A stretch of DNA of 64,000 nucleotides from Bradyrhizobium tropiciagri. GTDB lineage: Bacteria > Pseudomonadota > Alphaproteobacteria > Rhizobiales > Xanthobacteraceae. Every line of letters begins with the position of its first letter. Within the stretch, counting starts at the first letter, position 1. Location: NCBI RefSeq assembly GCF_018130545.1, contig NZ_JAFCKF010000002.1, positions 744,001 through 808,000 on the forward strand, written 5' to 3'. Under the pieces are notes generated by a model. It was not told where the DNA came from. It did no database searches and was given only the letters and a program-made list of their open reading frames with translations. A program made the translations under genes and the position numbers. This document shows, piece by piece, positions 15,776 through 25,090 of the stretch.

Positions 15776-15823
15776 AGCATGCCCCGGAAAAGCGGGAACC
15801 GGTTTTCCGACAAGGGCATGCTC
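15775..15823. repeat. Rhizobiales-type dispersed palindromic element
   Basis: GAGCATGCCC (15775-15784) and GGGCATGCTC (15814-15823) are perfect inverted arms around CGGAAAAGCGGGAACCGG and TTTTCCGACAA. I recognise the general form as a dispersed intergenic repeat in Bradyrhizobium-type genomes. It begins at the marR stop codon and may also act as a transcription terminator. Confidence 0.8.
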
Positions 15824-15887
15824 AAATAATGATTCTTGCGGCGTCATGGCTTTTGGCCCACCCCACGGCCGCCGCTAGACTAGGCGC

Positions 15888-17123
15888 ATGAAACAGCCTG
15901 ATTCTTTGAAGTCCTCTGCCCGTCGCGCCGTCTTGAAGGCCGGGCTCGCCGCAGGCGTCGTGCTTGCCAATCCGCTCGGCGCGCTCGCCGCCGCGCCTCC
16001 CGGCTTCGACCAGTGGCGCGACAATTTCCGCGGCCGCGCGCAGGCAAAAGGCATCTCGGATGCGACCTGGAACCGCTGCATGGGACGGGTCGAGCCCGAC
16101 ATGAGCGTGTTCAAGCAGATGCGCAACCAGCCGGAATTCCACGAGCAGATCTGGCAGTACATCAACCGCCGCGTCTCCGACTGGCGCATCATTCACGGCC
16201 GCGAGGCGCTGAAGAAGAACGAGGCGCTGTTCGGCCGCATCGAGCGCGACTTCGGCGTCGAGCGCGGCACGCTGCTCGCGCTGTGGGGCGTTGAATCAGC
16301 CTATGGCGATCCGCTGGTACAGCAGAACCACATGACGCCGGTGTTTCCCTCGCTTGCGGCGCTCGCCTGGAACGAGCCGCGCCGCAAGGCTTATTGGGAA
16401 ACCGAGCTGATCAACGCGATGAAGATCGTGCAGCGCGGCTGGAGCACGCCGGAGGAGATGAACGGCTCCTGGGCCGGCGCAATGGGCCATTCGCAGTGGA
16501 TGCCGGAAGTCTGGCTCAATGTCGGCTTCGACTATGACGGCGACGGCAAGGTCTCGCCGTTCGGCCGGCCCGACGACGCGCTGGGCTCGACCGCGAAATA
16601 TCTGGTCAATCGCGGCAAGTGGCACCGCGGCGAGCATTGGGGCTACGAGGTGCGCGCGCCCGGTGGCGGAGCCAGCGGCAGCCGCACCTATGCAGCCTGG
16701 GCCAGTGCCGGCGTCGTCAGAGCCGATGGCCAGCCGTTCCCGCAACCGAACGCATCGGCGCAGCTCTGGATCCCCGTCGCCGGCGGCCCGGCCTTCCTGC
16801 TCGGCCCGAACTTCAATTCAGTGAAGAGCTACAATCCCTCGATGAACTACGCGCTGGCGATCTGCCATCTCGGCGATCGCTGCCTCGGCGGCCCGCCCTT
16901 CATCCAGCCCTTCCCGGGCTCGGAGCGCGCGCTGACGCTCGCCGAAGTGCAGGAGATGCAGACGCGTCTGACCAAGGCCGGTTTCGACACCGGCGGCACT
17001 GACGGCCGTGTCGGCAACGACACCATGAAGGCAATCAAGGATTTTCAGGTCAAGGCGGGCCTGCTGCCCGCCGATGGTTACGGCGGGCTCAAGGTGCTGG
17101 CGCGGTTACGCCAGGGCGGCTAA
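15888..17123 (+). CDS. Lytic murein transglycosylase (MltB-like, GH103) with peptidoglycan-binding domain
   Basis: The 411-residue exported enzyme cleaves the glycan strand of peptidoglycan to 1,6-anhydro products. The N-terminus contains SARRAVLKAG followed by a hydrophobic stretch, close to a twin-arginine signal. The GH103 catalytic domain spans about residues 38-330, with the catalytic Glu136 in WGVESAYG and AGAMGHSQWMP downstream. A PG_binding_1 domain occupies about 350-411 (MQTRLTKAGFDTGGTDG). It recycles with AnmK (63164) chemically, but the genes are far apart. The stop overlaps the convergent SDR stop by four bases. Confidence 0.9.
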   Translation: MKQPDSLKSSARRAVLKAGLAAGVVLANPLGALAAAPPGFDQWRDNFRGRAQAKGISDATWNRCMGRVEPDMSVFKQMRNQPEFHEQIWQYINRRVSDWRIIHGREALKKNEALFGRIERDFGVERGTLLALWGVESAYGDPLVQQNHMTPVFPSLAALAWNEPRRKAYWETELINAMKIVQRGWSTPEEMNGSWAGAMGHSQWMPEVWLNVGFDYDGDGKVSPFGRPDDALGSTAKYLVNRGKWHRGEHWGYEVRAPGGGASGSRTYAAWASAGVVRADGQPFPQPNASAQLWIPVAGGPAFLLGPNFNSVKSYNPSMNYALAICHLGDRCLGGPPFIQPFPGSERALTLAEVQEMQTRLTKAGFDTGGTDGRVGNDTMKAIKDFQVKAGLLPADGYGGLKVLARLRQGG

Positions 17124-17938
17124 TTGCTCGGAGGCTGCCGCACCACGCCGCCGGCATTCATGCCGCCGTCGATCACGAGTTCGCTGCCGGTGACGTAACG
17201 CGACGCGTCCGAGGCGAGATAGAGCACGCCCTGCGCGATCTCGATGGCCTGGCCGGCGCGGCCGAGCGGCGTCGCGAACCTGGCGCGCTCCTCGGGATCG
17301 ATCGGCGCGTTCTGGCCGGCACCGGTGGCGCCGGTCGGGATCTTGCCCCAGATCGGCGTATCGATGATACCGGGATGCACGGAGTTGACGCGGATGCCGT
17401 CATTCACCTGCGCGCATTCCATCGCGATCGACTTGGCGAACAGCCGCACCGCGCCCTTGGTCGCGCTATAGCCTGACAGGTTCGCAGCACCACGCAGGCC
17501 CGCGAGCGACGACATCATGATGATGGAGCCACCGCCATGCTTGCGCATCAGCGGCAGCGAATGCTTCACCGACAGGAACACGCCGTCGATATTGATCGCG
17601 GTCTGCCGGCGCCAGTCGGCAAGCGACATCTCGACAATCGACGGCGCGCCGATGCCGATGCCGGCGTTGGAGACCATGATGTCGAGGCGGCTGTGGCGCT
17701 TGCCGATTTCAGCAACGACCTCGATCCAGCGCTCCTCGCTGGTCACATCCTGCGGCAGGAAGCTCACCTTGCGCCCGGCCTTCGTGAGCCGAGCGGCGAG
17801 CTCCGGTCCCCTCAACTCGTCGATGTCGGTCGCAACAACGGTCGCGCCTTCCTGTGCGAGCAATTCGACGATGGCCTCGCCGATACCCGATGCGCCGCCG
17901 GTCACCAGCGCGACCTTGCCTTCAACCTGTCCTGACAT
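17120..17938 (-). CDS. Short-chain dehydrogenase/reductase
   Basis: The classical SDR of 272 residues has TGGASGIGE for NAD(P) binding near residues 13-20 and the catalytic triad Ser144, Tyr157 and Lys161 (GYSATK). NAG in VSNAGIG and the C-terminal VIDGGMNAGG are also present. An Asp at the end of the second beta strand (ATDID) suggests NAD(H) over NADP(H). The substrate is unknown; cyclic alcohols or 3-oxoacyl groups are possible. GGGAGAGGAC precedes the ATG at 17938, which is favoured over the in-frame start at 17950. The gene follows recJ with an 18-base gap and could be co-transcribed. Confidence 0.87.
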   Translation of the reverse strand: MSGQVEGKVALVTGGASGIGEAIVELLAQEGATVVATDIDELRGPELAARLTKAGRKVSFLPQDVTSEERWIEVVAEIGKRHSRLDIMVSNAGIGIGAPSIVEMSLADWRRQTAINIDGVFLSVKHSLPLMRKHGGGSIIMMSSLAGLRGAANLSGYSATKGAVRLFAKSIAMECAQVNDGIRVNSVHPGIIDTPIWGKIPTGATGAGQNAPIDPEERARFATPLGRAGQAIEIAQGVLYLASDASRYVTGSELVIDGGMNAGGVVRQPPSN

Positions 17939-17956
17939 GTCCTCTCCCAACGTTTC

Positions 17957-19798
17957 TTATTTGATCACCGTCGGGCCCTGGTCCGGCACCGCGACGTCGA
18001 GGACACGGAATTGCACACGTTCGGTGCCTTGCCAACGGTCAACCGCAAGAGAGCCCGCCACGTGCAATTGCTGGCCGCGATTTTGCGTCAAGGCGCTGCC
18101 GAGCTTCTGTCCGACGGAGCGGAATGCGATACCGTTGACGATGGACCCGTCGCCTGACTTGAAGCGCAGCCGCAGATGCGCCTGCCCGACCTCGTCGGCA
18201 TAGACCAGCTGATGCGACGGCAGCGCGATCACCGGCTCGGGATTGGCGGCACCGAACGGACCGGCGCGATTGAGCGTCGCGGCGAATTCCGGCGTCACCG
18301 CGCGCGCGGTCACCGCACCGTCGATGAACAGCTCGTTCTCGTGCCGCGAGTTGGCGACGTCCGCCGCGAGCGCGCTCTCCATGTAGGCGCGGAATTCGGC
18401 GAGCTTCTCCTTGCGCAGCGTGACGCCGGCCGCCATCGCGTGCCCGCCACCCTTCATCAACAGACCGTCATGCACCGCCTGCCGCACCGCCTTGCCGAGA
18501 TCGACGCCGCCGATCGAGCGGCCGGATCCGGTGCCGATGCCGCCCGGTTCGAGCGCAATCGCAAAGGCGGGGCGCGCGAACTTCTCCTTCAACCGCGCGG
18601 CGACCAGCCCGACCACGCCGGGGTGCCAGCCTTCCGCCGCGGTGACGATCACAGCGCCCTTGTCCTCGAGCCCGAGCGAGGCCAGCGCCTCGGCTTCGGC
18701 CTGCGCCTCGGCGGCCTGCTCGATCACGCGTCGCTCGGCATTGAGCCGATCGAGTTCGGCCGCGATCCGCGCGGCCTCCGATATATCGCCCTCAAGCAGC
18801 AGCCGCACGCCGAGATCAGCGCGCCCGATGCGGCCGCCGGCATTGATGCGCGGCCCCAGCATGAAGCCGAGATGCCAGGCCTCTGGCGGGCCATTGAGCC
18901 GCGCCACATCCATCAGCGCGGTATGGCCGACATGGTCGCGGCGGCGCATTGCGATCAGGCCCTTGGCGACGAAGGCGCGGTTGAGCCCGATCAGCGGCGC
19001 GACGTCGGCGACGGTGCCGAGCGCGACGTGATGCAGCATGCTGAGCAGATCGGGCTCCGGCATCTCGCTGGTCCAGAAGCCGCGCTGGCGCAGCTCGCGG
19101 TTCACCGCAACCAAAGTCACGAACACGAGGCCCACGGCTGCGAGATGGCCGAGCCCGGAGAGATCGTCGGGCCGGTTCGGGTTCACCAGCGCGTCGACCT
19201 CGGGCAACTCATCACCGGTCTGGTGATGATCGATCACCACGACCGACATGCCGAGCTTTTTTGCTTCCGCCAGCGGCTCGATGCTGGTGGTGCCGCAATC
19301 GACGGTGACGAGCAGCGTCGCGCCTTTTGCCGCGAGCGCGCGGACGGCGTCGACATTCGGCCCATAGCCTTCGAAAATGCGGTCGGGAATGTGGATCAGC
19401 GGGTCCAGCCCGCAATGGCGCAGATGCCAGGTCAAAAGCGCCGCCGAGGTCGCGCCGTCGACGTCGTAGTCACCGAAGATCGCGACCTTCTCGCCGCGAG
19501 CCGCGGCATCCGCGATGCGCTTGGCGGCAGTCTCCATCTCGGTGACAGTGTGCGGATCAGGCATGAGCTTGCGGATGGTTGGATCGAGGAAGTCCGCGAC
19601 CTCGTCGATGGCGACATCGCGTCCGGCCAGCACCCGCGCCAGCATTTCCGGCAATTGATAGCGCTGCACGATCGCAAGCGCCCGCGCCGCCCCGCGCGCA
19701 TCCAGCCGGTCGCGCCAGAGCTTTCCGGTCAGCGACCGCGACACACCAAGGAACGCCGGCGGCGCTTCAACGGGTATGGCGGATGCGTGAACTGTCAT
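17957..19798 (-). CDS. recJ: Single-stranded-DNA-specific exonuclease RecJ
   Basis: The 613-residue 5'-3' exonuclease works in RecF-type recombination and mismatch repair. It has the DHH phosphoesterase signatures: FGDYDVDGATSAALL near residue 108, DCGTTS, VVIDHHQTGDELPE near 190, and the DHHA1 domain with GGGHAMAAG near 440. The C-terminal OB fold ends the protein. GGAAGGGATC precedes the ATG. It lies downstream of the haloacid-dehalogenase gene in a long minus-strand series with hom and glpX, but the 55-base spacer leaves room for a separate promoter. Confidence 0.95.
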   Translation of the reverse strand: MTVHASAIPVEAPPAFLGVSRSLTGKLWRDRLDARGAARALAIVQRYQLPEMLARVLAGRDVAIDEVADFLDPTIRKLMPDPHTVTEMETAAKRIADAAARGEKVAIFGDYDVDGATSAALLTWHLRHCGLDPLIHIPDRIFEGYGPNVDAVRALAAKGATLLVTVDCGTTSIEPLAEAKKLGMSVVVIDHHQTGDELPEVDALVNPNRPDDLSGLGHLAAVGLVFVTLVAVNRELRQRGFWTSEMPEPDLLSMLHHVALGTVADVAPLIGLNRAFVAKGLIAMRRRDHVGHTALMDVARLNGPPEAWHLGFMLGPRINAGGRIGRADLGVRLLLEGDISEAARIAAELDRLNAERRVIEQAAEAQAEAEALASLGLEDKGAVIVTAAEGWHPGVVGLVAARLKEKFARPAFAIALEPGGIGTGSGRSIGGVDLGKAVRQAVHDGLLMKGGGHAMAAGVTLRKEKLAEFRAYMESALAADVANSRHENELFIDGAVTARAVTPEFAATLNRAGPFGAANPEPVIALPSHQLVYADEVGQAHLRLRFKSGDGSIVNGIAFRSVGQKLGSALTQNRGQQLHVAGSLAVDRWQGTERVQFRVLDVAVPDQGPTVIK

Positions 19799-19853
19799 GA
19801 TCCCTTCCGAATTAAGAAGGAACCGTAGCGCTTCGATGAATCACAGGCCAGTT

Positions 19854-20573
19854 CTAGCAGCCCAACCGGCTGGCGATTTCCCCGAAATCCTTGGCCACGA
19901 TGTCCCATTCGCCAGTGGCCTCGAAATCATACTTTTGCAACGGGCCGTATTCGGTCGGACGTGCCACGAAGGCGGTCTTGAGGCCGAGCTTCTGCGCGTG
20001 CTTCAGATCGTAATTGTGCGCGGCGACCATCATCACCTGCTCCGGCGGCAAGCAGAGCAGCTTCGCGGCGCCGAGATAGGTTTCCGGATCGGGCTTGTAG
20101 TGCTCGAACAGCTCAGCCGACATCACGAGGTCCCAGGGCAAGCCTGCGAACTTCGCCATGTTGGTGAGCAGCGCGACGTTGCCATTGGACAGCGGCGAGA
20201 TGATGTACTTGGTCTTCAGCCGGGTCAGGCCGGCGACGCTGTCGGACCACCCATGCAGGCGATGCCAGCCTTTCGTCAGATGCTGTAGGTCGTCCTCGGT
20301 GAGTCCCTTGATGTTGAACTGCGCGACCAGCTTCTCCAGCGAGCGGCGGTGCAAGACATCGAGGATCACGTAGCCGTTCTGCGGGTTCTTGCGCACCTCA
20401 TCCATCGAGGCCGCATAGACCGCGCGCCAGCCATCGACCAACGCGGTCCAGTCGGCCTTGATGCCGCGCTTCTCTCCCCATGTCGTGAAATCGTTGATCA
20501 GGCTGGTACGCCAATCGACCACGGTTCCGAACACGTCGAACACCAGCGCCTTGACCCCGGACAGATCGGACAT
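19854..20573 (-). CDS. Haloacid dehalogenase, type II ((S)-2-haloacid dehalogenase-like)
   Basis: The 239-residue HAD-superfamily hydrolase has the nucleophile Asp in LVFDVFGTVVDW, the Ser-Asn pair in SPLSNGN, a Lys in YKPDPETY, and the final AAHNYDLKHA with Asn and Asp. These are the type II haloacid dehalogenase features, and such enzymes open C-halogen bonds of short 2-haloacids. Many genomic copies have unknown physiological substrates, so dehalogenation is a family-level prediction. GGGAGAGGCGC precedes the ATG at 20573. A dispersed hairpin repeat separates it from glpX upstream. Confidence 0.87.
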   Translation of the reverse strand: MSDLSGVKALVFDVFGTVVDWRTSLINDFTTWGEKRGIKADWTALVDGWRAVYAASMDEVRKNPQNGYVILDVLHRRSLEKLVAQFNIKGLTEDDLQHLTKGWHRLHGWSDSVAGLTRLKTKYIISPLSNGNVALLTNMAKFAGLPWDLVMSAELFEHYKPDPETYLGAAKLLCLPPEQVMMVAAHNYDLKHAQKLGLKTAFVARPTEYGPLQKYDFEATGEWDIVAKDFGEIASRLGC

Positions 20574-20603
20574 GCGCCTCTCCCTTTGTTGTTTTTGTTG
20601 GTT

Positions 20604-20645
20604 CGTCATTCCGGGGCGATGCAAAGCACCGAACCCGGAATGACG
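20604..20645. repeat. Inverted repeat between glpX and dehalogenase genes
   Basis: CGTCATTCCGGG (20604-20615) and CCCGGAATGACG (20634-20645) are perfect 12-base inverted arms. The form matches dispersed intergenic hairpins common in Bradyrhizobium. It lies directly after the glpX stop and may stop or stabilise the upstream transcript. Confidence 0.75.
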
Positions 20646-20666
20646 GAGATCGTATCTAGGCTCTGC

Positions 20667-21665
20667 TTAGTCGAGGTGGAATTTCTCCAGCTGCCGGTGC
20701 TCGGCCTTGATGTAGCGCACGGTGCCGGTGACCGAGCGCATCACGACGGTCTCGGTCTCGATGACGTCCTTCTTGAACTTGACGCCGGTCAGCAGCGAGC
20801 CGGTGGTGACGCCGGTGGCGGCGAACAGGCAGTCGCCCTTGGCCATGTCCTCGATGCCGTAGATCATCTTCGGGTCGATGACGCCCATCTTGTGGGCGCG
20901 CTCGCGCTTCTCCTCGGTGTCGAGGATCAGGCGGCACTGCATCTGGCCGCCGATGCAGCGCAGCGCGACCGCCGCCAGCACGCCCTCGGGCGCGCCGCCG
21001 GTGCCGATATACATGTCGACGCCGGTCTCATCGGGCTTGGCGCAGTGAATGACGCCGGCGACGTCGCCGTCGGTGATCAGCTGCACGGCAGCGCCGGTCG
21101 AGCGCACGCTATTGATGATGTCGGCATGGCGCGGACGGTCGAGCACCAGCACGTTGATGGCGGTCGGGTCGACGCCCTTGGCCTTGGCGAGCCGCCGCAC
21201 GTTGTCGGCCGGCGGTGCGTCGAGCTCGATCACATTCTTGGCGTAGCCCGGGCCGATCGCAATCTTCTGCATGTAGACGTCGGGCGCGTGCAGCAGCGTG
21301 CCGCCATCGGCCATCGCCATGGTGGCGATCGAGCCCGGCATATTCTTGGCGCACAGCGTGGTGCCTTCGAGCGGATCGACCGCGATGTCGACCTTGGGGC
21401 CGGCATTGAGACCGACCTTCTCGCCGATGAACAGCATCGGCGCCTCGTCGCGCTCACCCTCGCCGATCACGACCGTGCCTTCGATCGGCAGCTTGTTGAG
21501 CTCGCGCCGCATCGCGTCGACCGCGGCCTTGTCGGCGGCCTTCTCCTGGCCGTGGCCGCGCAGCCGCGCGGCCGACACCGCCGCGCGCTCCGTCACGCGC
21601 ACGATTTCGAGCGTCAGGATACGCTCGAGCAACATCTGCGGCGGAACGGAAATATGGGTCGACAT
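20667..21665 (-). CDS. glpX: Fructose-1,6-bisphosphatase, class II (GlpX)
   Basis: The 332-residue Li-sensitive phosphatase converts fructose 1,6-bisphosphate to fructose 6-phosphate in gluconeogenesis, and often also acts on sedoheptulose 1,7-bisphosphate. Landmarks are GEGERDEAPMLFIGE near residue 80 (metal ligands), DIAVDPLEGTTLCA near residue 100, GTGGAPEGVLAA, and a YIKAEHRQLEKFHLD C-terminus. It is directly downstream of hom in the same direction, an order I have seen in other Rhizobiales. Confidence 0.95.
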   Translation of the reverse strand: MSTHISVPPQMLLERILTLEIVRVTERAAVSAARLRGHGQEKAADKAAVDAMRRELNKLPIEGTVVIGEGERDEAPMLFIGEKVGLNAGPKVDIAVDPLEGTTLCAKNMPGSIATMAMADGGTLLHAPDVYMQKIAIGPGYAKNVIELDAPPADNVRRLAKAKGVDPTAINVLVLDRPRHADIINSVRSTGAAVQLITDGDVAGVIHCAKPDETGVDMYIGTGGAPEGVLAAVALRCIGGQMQCRLILDTEEKRERAHKMGVIDPKMIYGIEDMAKGDCLFAATGVTTGSLLTGVKFKKDVIETETVVMRSVTGTVRYIKAEHRQLEKFHLD

Positions 21666-21744
21666 CAGCGTACTCCTTAAGCCTCTGGGACAGGCCAGCC
21701 TGCCCGCATCAATCGTCTCACGCCCGACCCGTTCAGGCCATGCG

Positions 21745-23064
21745 CTAGTTTTTCTCGATCCGGATCACCTGCGGCCTGCCGCTGATGACCTTATCGCGCT
21801 GCACTGCGGCCAACGCCCGATGCACGGCATCTTCGCTGGTCGCATAGGTAATCAGAATGACCGGAACCGGTGAAGGTTTTTTGGCCGCGCCATTCACATC
21901 GACGCCATCCGGATGCCGCTGCACGATGGATTCCAGAGATATCTTCTGTTCCGCGAGCCGGGTGGCGATTGTTGCAGCAGTGCCTGCAAGATCGCGCGCC
22001 ATCAGGCGGATATAATAACCACCCTCGTGGCGTTCCATCGGCGCCTTGGTGGTGTCACGCAACCGCTCCACCGGTCGGCCGAACGGCTTCGCACGGATGC
22101 CGCGGGCGACATCGGCGATATCGGCGACTACGGCGGACGCCGTCGCGCCGCCGCCGGCGCCGGGACCGACCAGCGTGATCGGCGGAATGCCCTCGCCGTC
22201 GATCGCCACCGCATTGGTCACACCCATCACCTGGGCGATCGAGGATGATTTCGGCACCATGGTCGGGTGCACGCGTTGCTCAATGCCCTTTGCCGTGCGC
22301 ACGGCCACGCCGAGCAGTTTGACCCGGTAGCCGAGTTCCGCGGCGGCCTTGAGATCCTCCGGCGTGATCGAGGAAATGCCTTCGACATAAACAGCGCTTT
22401 CCGCGACCTTGGTTCCGAAGGCGAGGCTCGCCAGGATCGCGAGCTTTTGCGCGGTGTCGTGACCGTCGACGTCGAATGACGGGTTGGCTTCGGCATAGCC
22501 GAGGCGCTGGGCGTCCTTCAGGCATTCTTCGAACGACAGGCCCTCCTGCTCCATCCGGGTCAGGATGTAATTGCAGGTGCCGTTGAGGATGCCATAGACG
22601 CGGTTGACGCTGGTGCCAGCGAGGCCCTCGCGCAGCGTCTTGATGACCGGGATCGCCGCACCGACGGCCGCCTCGAAGTTCAGCGCGCCGCCATGCTTCT
22701 CGGCGGCTGCGGCAAGCCGCAGGCCATGCTTGGCGATCAGCGCCTTGTTGGCGGTCACGACCGACTTGCCGGCCTTCAGCGCGGTCTCGATCGCCGACAG
22801 CGCCGGATCGCCGGCGCCGCCCATCAACTCGACGAAGCAGTCGATATTGGGATCCTCAGCCAGCGCCTCGGGGCTCTTGGCCCAGGCGATGCCGCGCAGA
22901 TCGAGCCCGCGCTTCTTGGCTTTCGAGCGCGCGGTGACGGCGACAACGCGAACCGCTCGGCCGCTGCGCTCGGCCAGCGCCCGTCCTTGCGTTTCGATGA
23001 GGCGGACGACATCGGCACCGACGGTGCCGAGCCCCGCTATGCCCACGTTCAGGGGTGCGACCAT
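21745..23064 (-). CDS. hom: Homoserine dehydrogenase
   Basis: The 439-residue NAD(P)-dependent enzyme reduces aspartate semialdehyde to homoserine, the branch point to threonine, methionine and isoleucine. The Rossmann segment is VGIAGLGTVGADVV near residue 10. ANKALIAKHG (catalytic Lys near 110), GILNGTCNYILTRM and GYAEANPSFDVDGHD (with catalytic Asp/Lys region) follow. A C-terminal ACT domain (from about residue 355, GGYYIRLMARDLAGTAA) indicates allosteric feedback, normally by threonine. The ATG at 23064 is preferred; the longer frame to 23238 overlaps the aminotransferase. Only 22 bases separate it from that gene, so they are probably one operon. Confidence 0.95.
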   Translation of the reverse strand: MVAPLNVGIAGLGTVGADVVRLIETQGRALAERSGRAVRVVAVTARSKAKKRGLDLRGIAWAKSPEALAEDPNIDCFVELMGGAGDPALSAIETALKAGKSVVTANKALIAKHGLRLAAAAEKHGGALNFEAAVGAAIPVIKTLREGLAGTSVNRVYGILNGTCNYILTRMEQEGLSFEECLKDAQRLGYAEANPSFDVDGHDTAQKLAILASLAFGTKVAESAVYVEGISSITPEDLKAAAELGYRVKLLGVAVRTAKGIEQRVHPTMVPKSSSIAQVMGVTNAVAIDGEGIPPITLVGPGAGGGATASAVVADIADVARGIRAKPFGRPVERLRDTTKAPMERHEGGYYIRLMARDLAGTAATIATRLAEQKISLESIVQRHPDGVDVNGAAKKPSPVPVILITYATSEDAVHRALAAVQRDKVISGRPQVIRIEKN

Positions 23065-23086
23065 GATATTAAGCAACCTGGAAGGA

Positions 23087-24307
23087 TTAGCGTCGGTTGG
23101 CGAGAGGAACGACGTTGTGCAACGTTTCGATGCCGCTTTCAAGGAAGCGGCGCACGCCGCGCGCGGCCTGCCGGATGCGCTGCTCGTTCTCCACCATCGC
23201 GATGCGGACATAGCCTTCGCCATGCTCGCCGAACGCAACGCCGGGCGATACCACGACGCCGGATTTCTCCACCATCAGGGTCGCGAACTGCATGCTGCCG
23301 ACCGCCTCGAATTCCTTGGGCAGCGGCGCCCAGGCGAACATCGAGGCTTGCGGCGGCGGAATCTCCCAGCCGGCGCGGCCAAATGACTCGACCAGCGCAT
23401 CGCGGCGCTTGCGGTAGGTGTCGCGCATCTCGCGGATGCAGTCATCCGGGCCATTCAGCGCAGCGGTCGCCGCCACCTGGACCGGCGTGAAGGCGCCGTA
23501 ATCGAGATAGGATTTGACGCGCGCCAGGGCCGCGATGATGCGCTCATTGCCGACCGCAAAGCCCATGCGCCAGCCGGCCATCGAGAATGTCTTCGACATC
23601 GAGGTGAACTCGACGGTGACGTCGATCGCACCGGGCACCTGCAGCACCGACGGCGGCGGATTGTTGTCGTCGAAATAGACTTCGGCGTAGGCCAGATCGG
23701 ACAGGATGAAGATGTCGTGCTTCTTCGCGAACGCGACCAGATCCTTGTAGAAGTCGAGGTCCGCGACATAGGCGGTCGGGTTCGACGGGTAGCAGACGAT
23801 CAGCGCGATCGGCTTCGGGATCGAATGGATGATCGCGCGCTCGACCGCCTCGAAGAATTGCGGCGTCGGCTCCGACGGTACCGAGCGGATCACGCCGCCC
23901 GCCATCAGGAAGCCGAAGGCATGGATCGGGTAGCTCGGATTCGGGCACAGCACGACGTCGCCGGGCGCGGTGATGGCCTGTGCGACGTTGGCGAAGCCCT
24001 CCTTCGAGCCGAGCGTCGCCACCACCTGGGTATCCGGGTTGAGCTTGACGCCGAAGCGGCGCGCATAATAGGCGGCCTGGGCCTTGCGCAGGCCGTTGAT
24101 GCCGCGCGAGGCCGAGTAGCGGTCGGTGCGCGGCTTGCCCAGCGTCTCCTTCAGCTTCTCGATCACATGCGGCGGGGTCGGCAGGTCCGGATTGCCCATG
24201 CCCATGTCGATGATGTCGGCCCCGGCATTGCGCGCGGCCGCCTTGGCCTGGTTGACCTTTTCAAAGACGTAAGGCGGCAGACGGCGAATGCGGTAAAAAT
24301 CTTCCAT
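23087..24307 (-). CDS. PLP-dependent aminotransferase, class I/II (AlaC / LL-DAP aminotransferase-like)
   Basis: The 406-residue fold-type I aminotransferase has the PLP lysine in SMSKTFSMAGWRMGF, the GNPDLPTPPHV motif near residue 38 and CYPSNPTA. The N-terminus MEDFYRIRRLPPYVF is the pattern often annotated LL-diaminopimelate aminotransferase in rhizobia but closer to the AlaC glutamate-pyruvate type. Its position at the head of an operon with homoserine dehydrogenase points to amino-acid synthesis, for example alanine or an aspartate-family step. Substrate assignment between alanine and LL-DAP cannot be settled from sequence. Confidence 0.88.
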   Translation of the reverse strand: MEDFYRIRRLPPYVFEKVNQAKAAARNAGADIIDMGMGNPDLPTPPHVIEKLKETLGKPRTDRYSASRGINGLRKAQAAYYARRFGVKLNPDTQVVATLGSKEGFANVAQAITAPGDVVLCPNPSYPIHAFGFLMAGGVIRSVPSEPTPQFFEAVERAIIHSIPKPIALIVCYPSNPTAYVADLDFYKDLVAFAKKHDIFILSDLAYAEVYFDDNNPPPSVLQVPGAIDVTVEFTSMSKTFSMAGWRMGFAVGNERIIAALARVKSYLDYGAFTPVQVAATAALNGPDDCIREMRDTYRKRRDALVESFGRAGWEIPPPQASMFAWAPLPKEFEAVGSMQFATLMVEKSGVVVSPGVAFGEHGEGYVRIAMVENEQRIRQAARGVRRFLESGIETLHNVVPLANRR

Positions 24308-24522
24308 GGGACCCTTGCTCCGACAACCGCGATGCCAGAATCGACCCCCTTGCCAATGTCGCGGAAGCCGTCACGGCCTCTTACAGAAATCGCGCTGAAT
24401 CAATGATTTAGAGCGAATTCAGGCGCACGATCTGGGGGCTGCGGCCGGATCTGCGGTTGAACCGGGTTTCTTTTAGCACGGACACCGGGCGGCGCCAGCG
24501 CTGATCGGCCATCTGGCGCGGC

Positions 24523-24798
24523 TCACTTGCCGGCCTGGGCCTGAGCTTGGGTCTGGCGCTCGCGCGCGGCAATCAGCTCCTGCTCGATCTTGGCCTGGTC
24601 CGCCGGCTTGATCGTCGGATCGGCCCGGTCGGGCGGAAGGTCATGGACCGGCAGGTAGCCGCTGGCATCCTTGGCCCGCGCCGGCGCATCGGCCGGCATG
24701 GCCATATCGGCAATCGTGCTCGAGCACCCGCTCAGCGCCATCATCGACGCGAGCAGCACTGCGGCCGCGAGCCCCCTGTTCATTCGATCGATCGGCAT
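24523..24798 (-). CDS. Small lipoprotein of unknown function
   Basis: The product of about 91 residues has a signal peptide ending in the lipobox ALSGC, so the Cys at about residue 25 would be lipidated and the protein anchored in the envelope. The mature chain is hydrophilic, with a Pro/Asp-rich central part (LPPDRADPTIKPADQ) and a charged, Gln-rich helical C-terminus. No family is recognised. ATG at 24798 or 24783 are both possible starts; longer frames are not supported. Its neighbours are divergent phaC and the aminotransferase, with no functional link evident. Confidence 0.65.
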   Translation of the reverse strand: MPIDRMNRGLAAAVLLASMMALSGCSSTIADMAMPADAPARAKDASGYLPVHDLPPDRADPTIKPADQAKIEQELIAARERQTQAQAQAGK

Positions 24799-25090
24799 GC
24801 GCCGAATTGTCCCCAACAAGCTAGCGCGCACGTCGCACATTGCCGACACGGGTCGCACTGGTACGAGCCTTGCAGCGTCCCCGCTGCGTTAATTCCGAGT
24901 TCAGCGTTTCAAACCATTGTCGCCCGAAACACTTAAAGCGGGATACAGGAAAAGCGATGCCTGAGGCTTCAATATGACGGAACAAAGATTTTTTGTCGCA
25001 CCGCAACAGAGTGAAACATCGGATTTTGCCTGATTCTCCTTGCCGCACCGCGCGATGACGCCCCCCAAACGACGCGATAATGTCCCTCAG

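Noticed and set aside
18176-19828. Very long plus-strand frame (550 codons) opposite recJ
   Set aside because: It lies antisense to a gene with all RecJ motifs, has a His/Arg-biased composition and no domain. High-GC DNA commonly gives such open frames.
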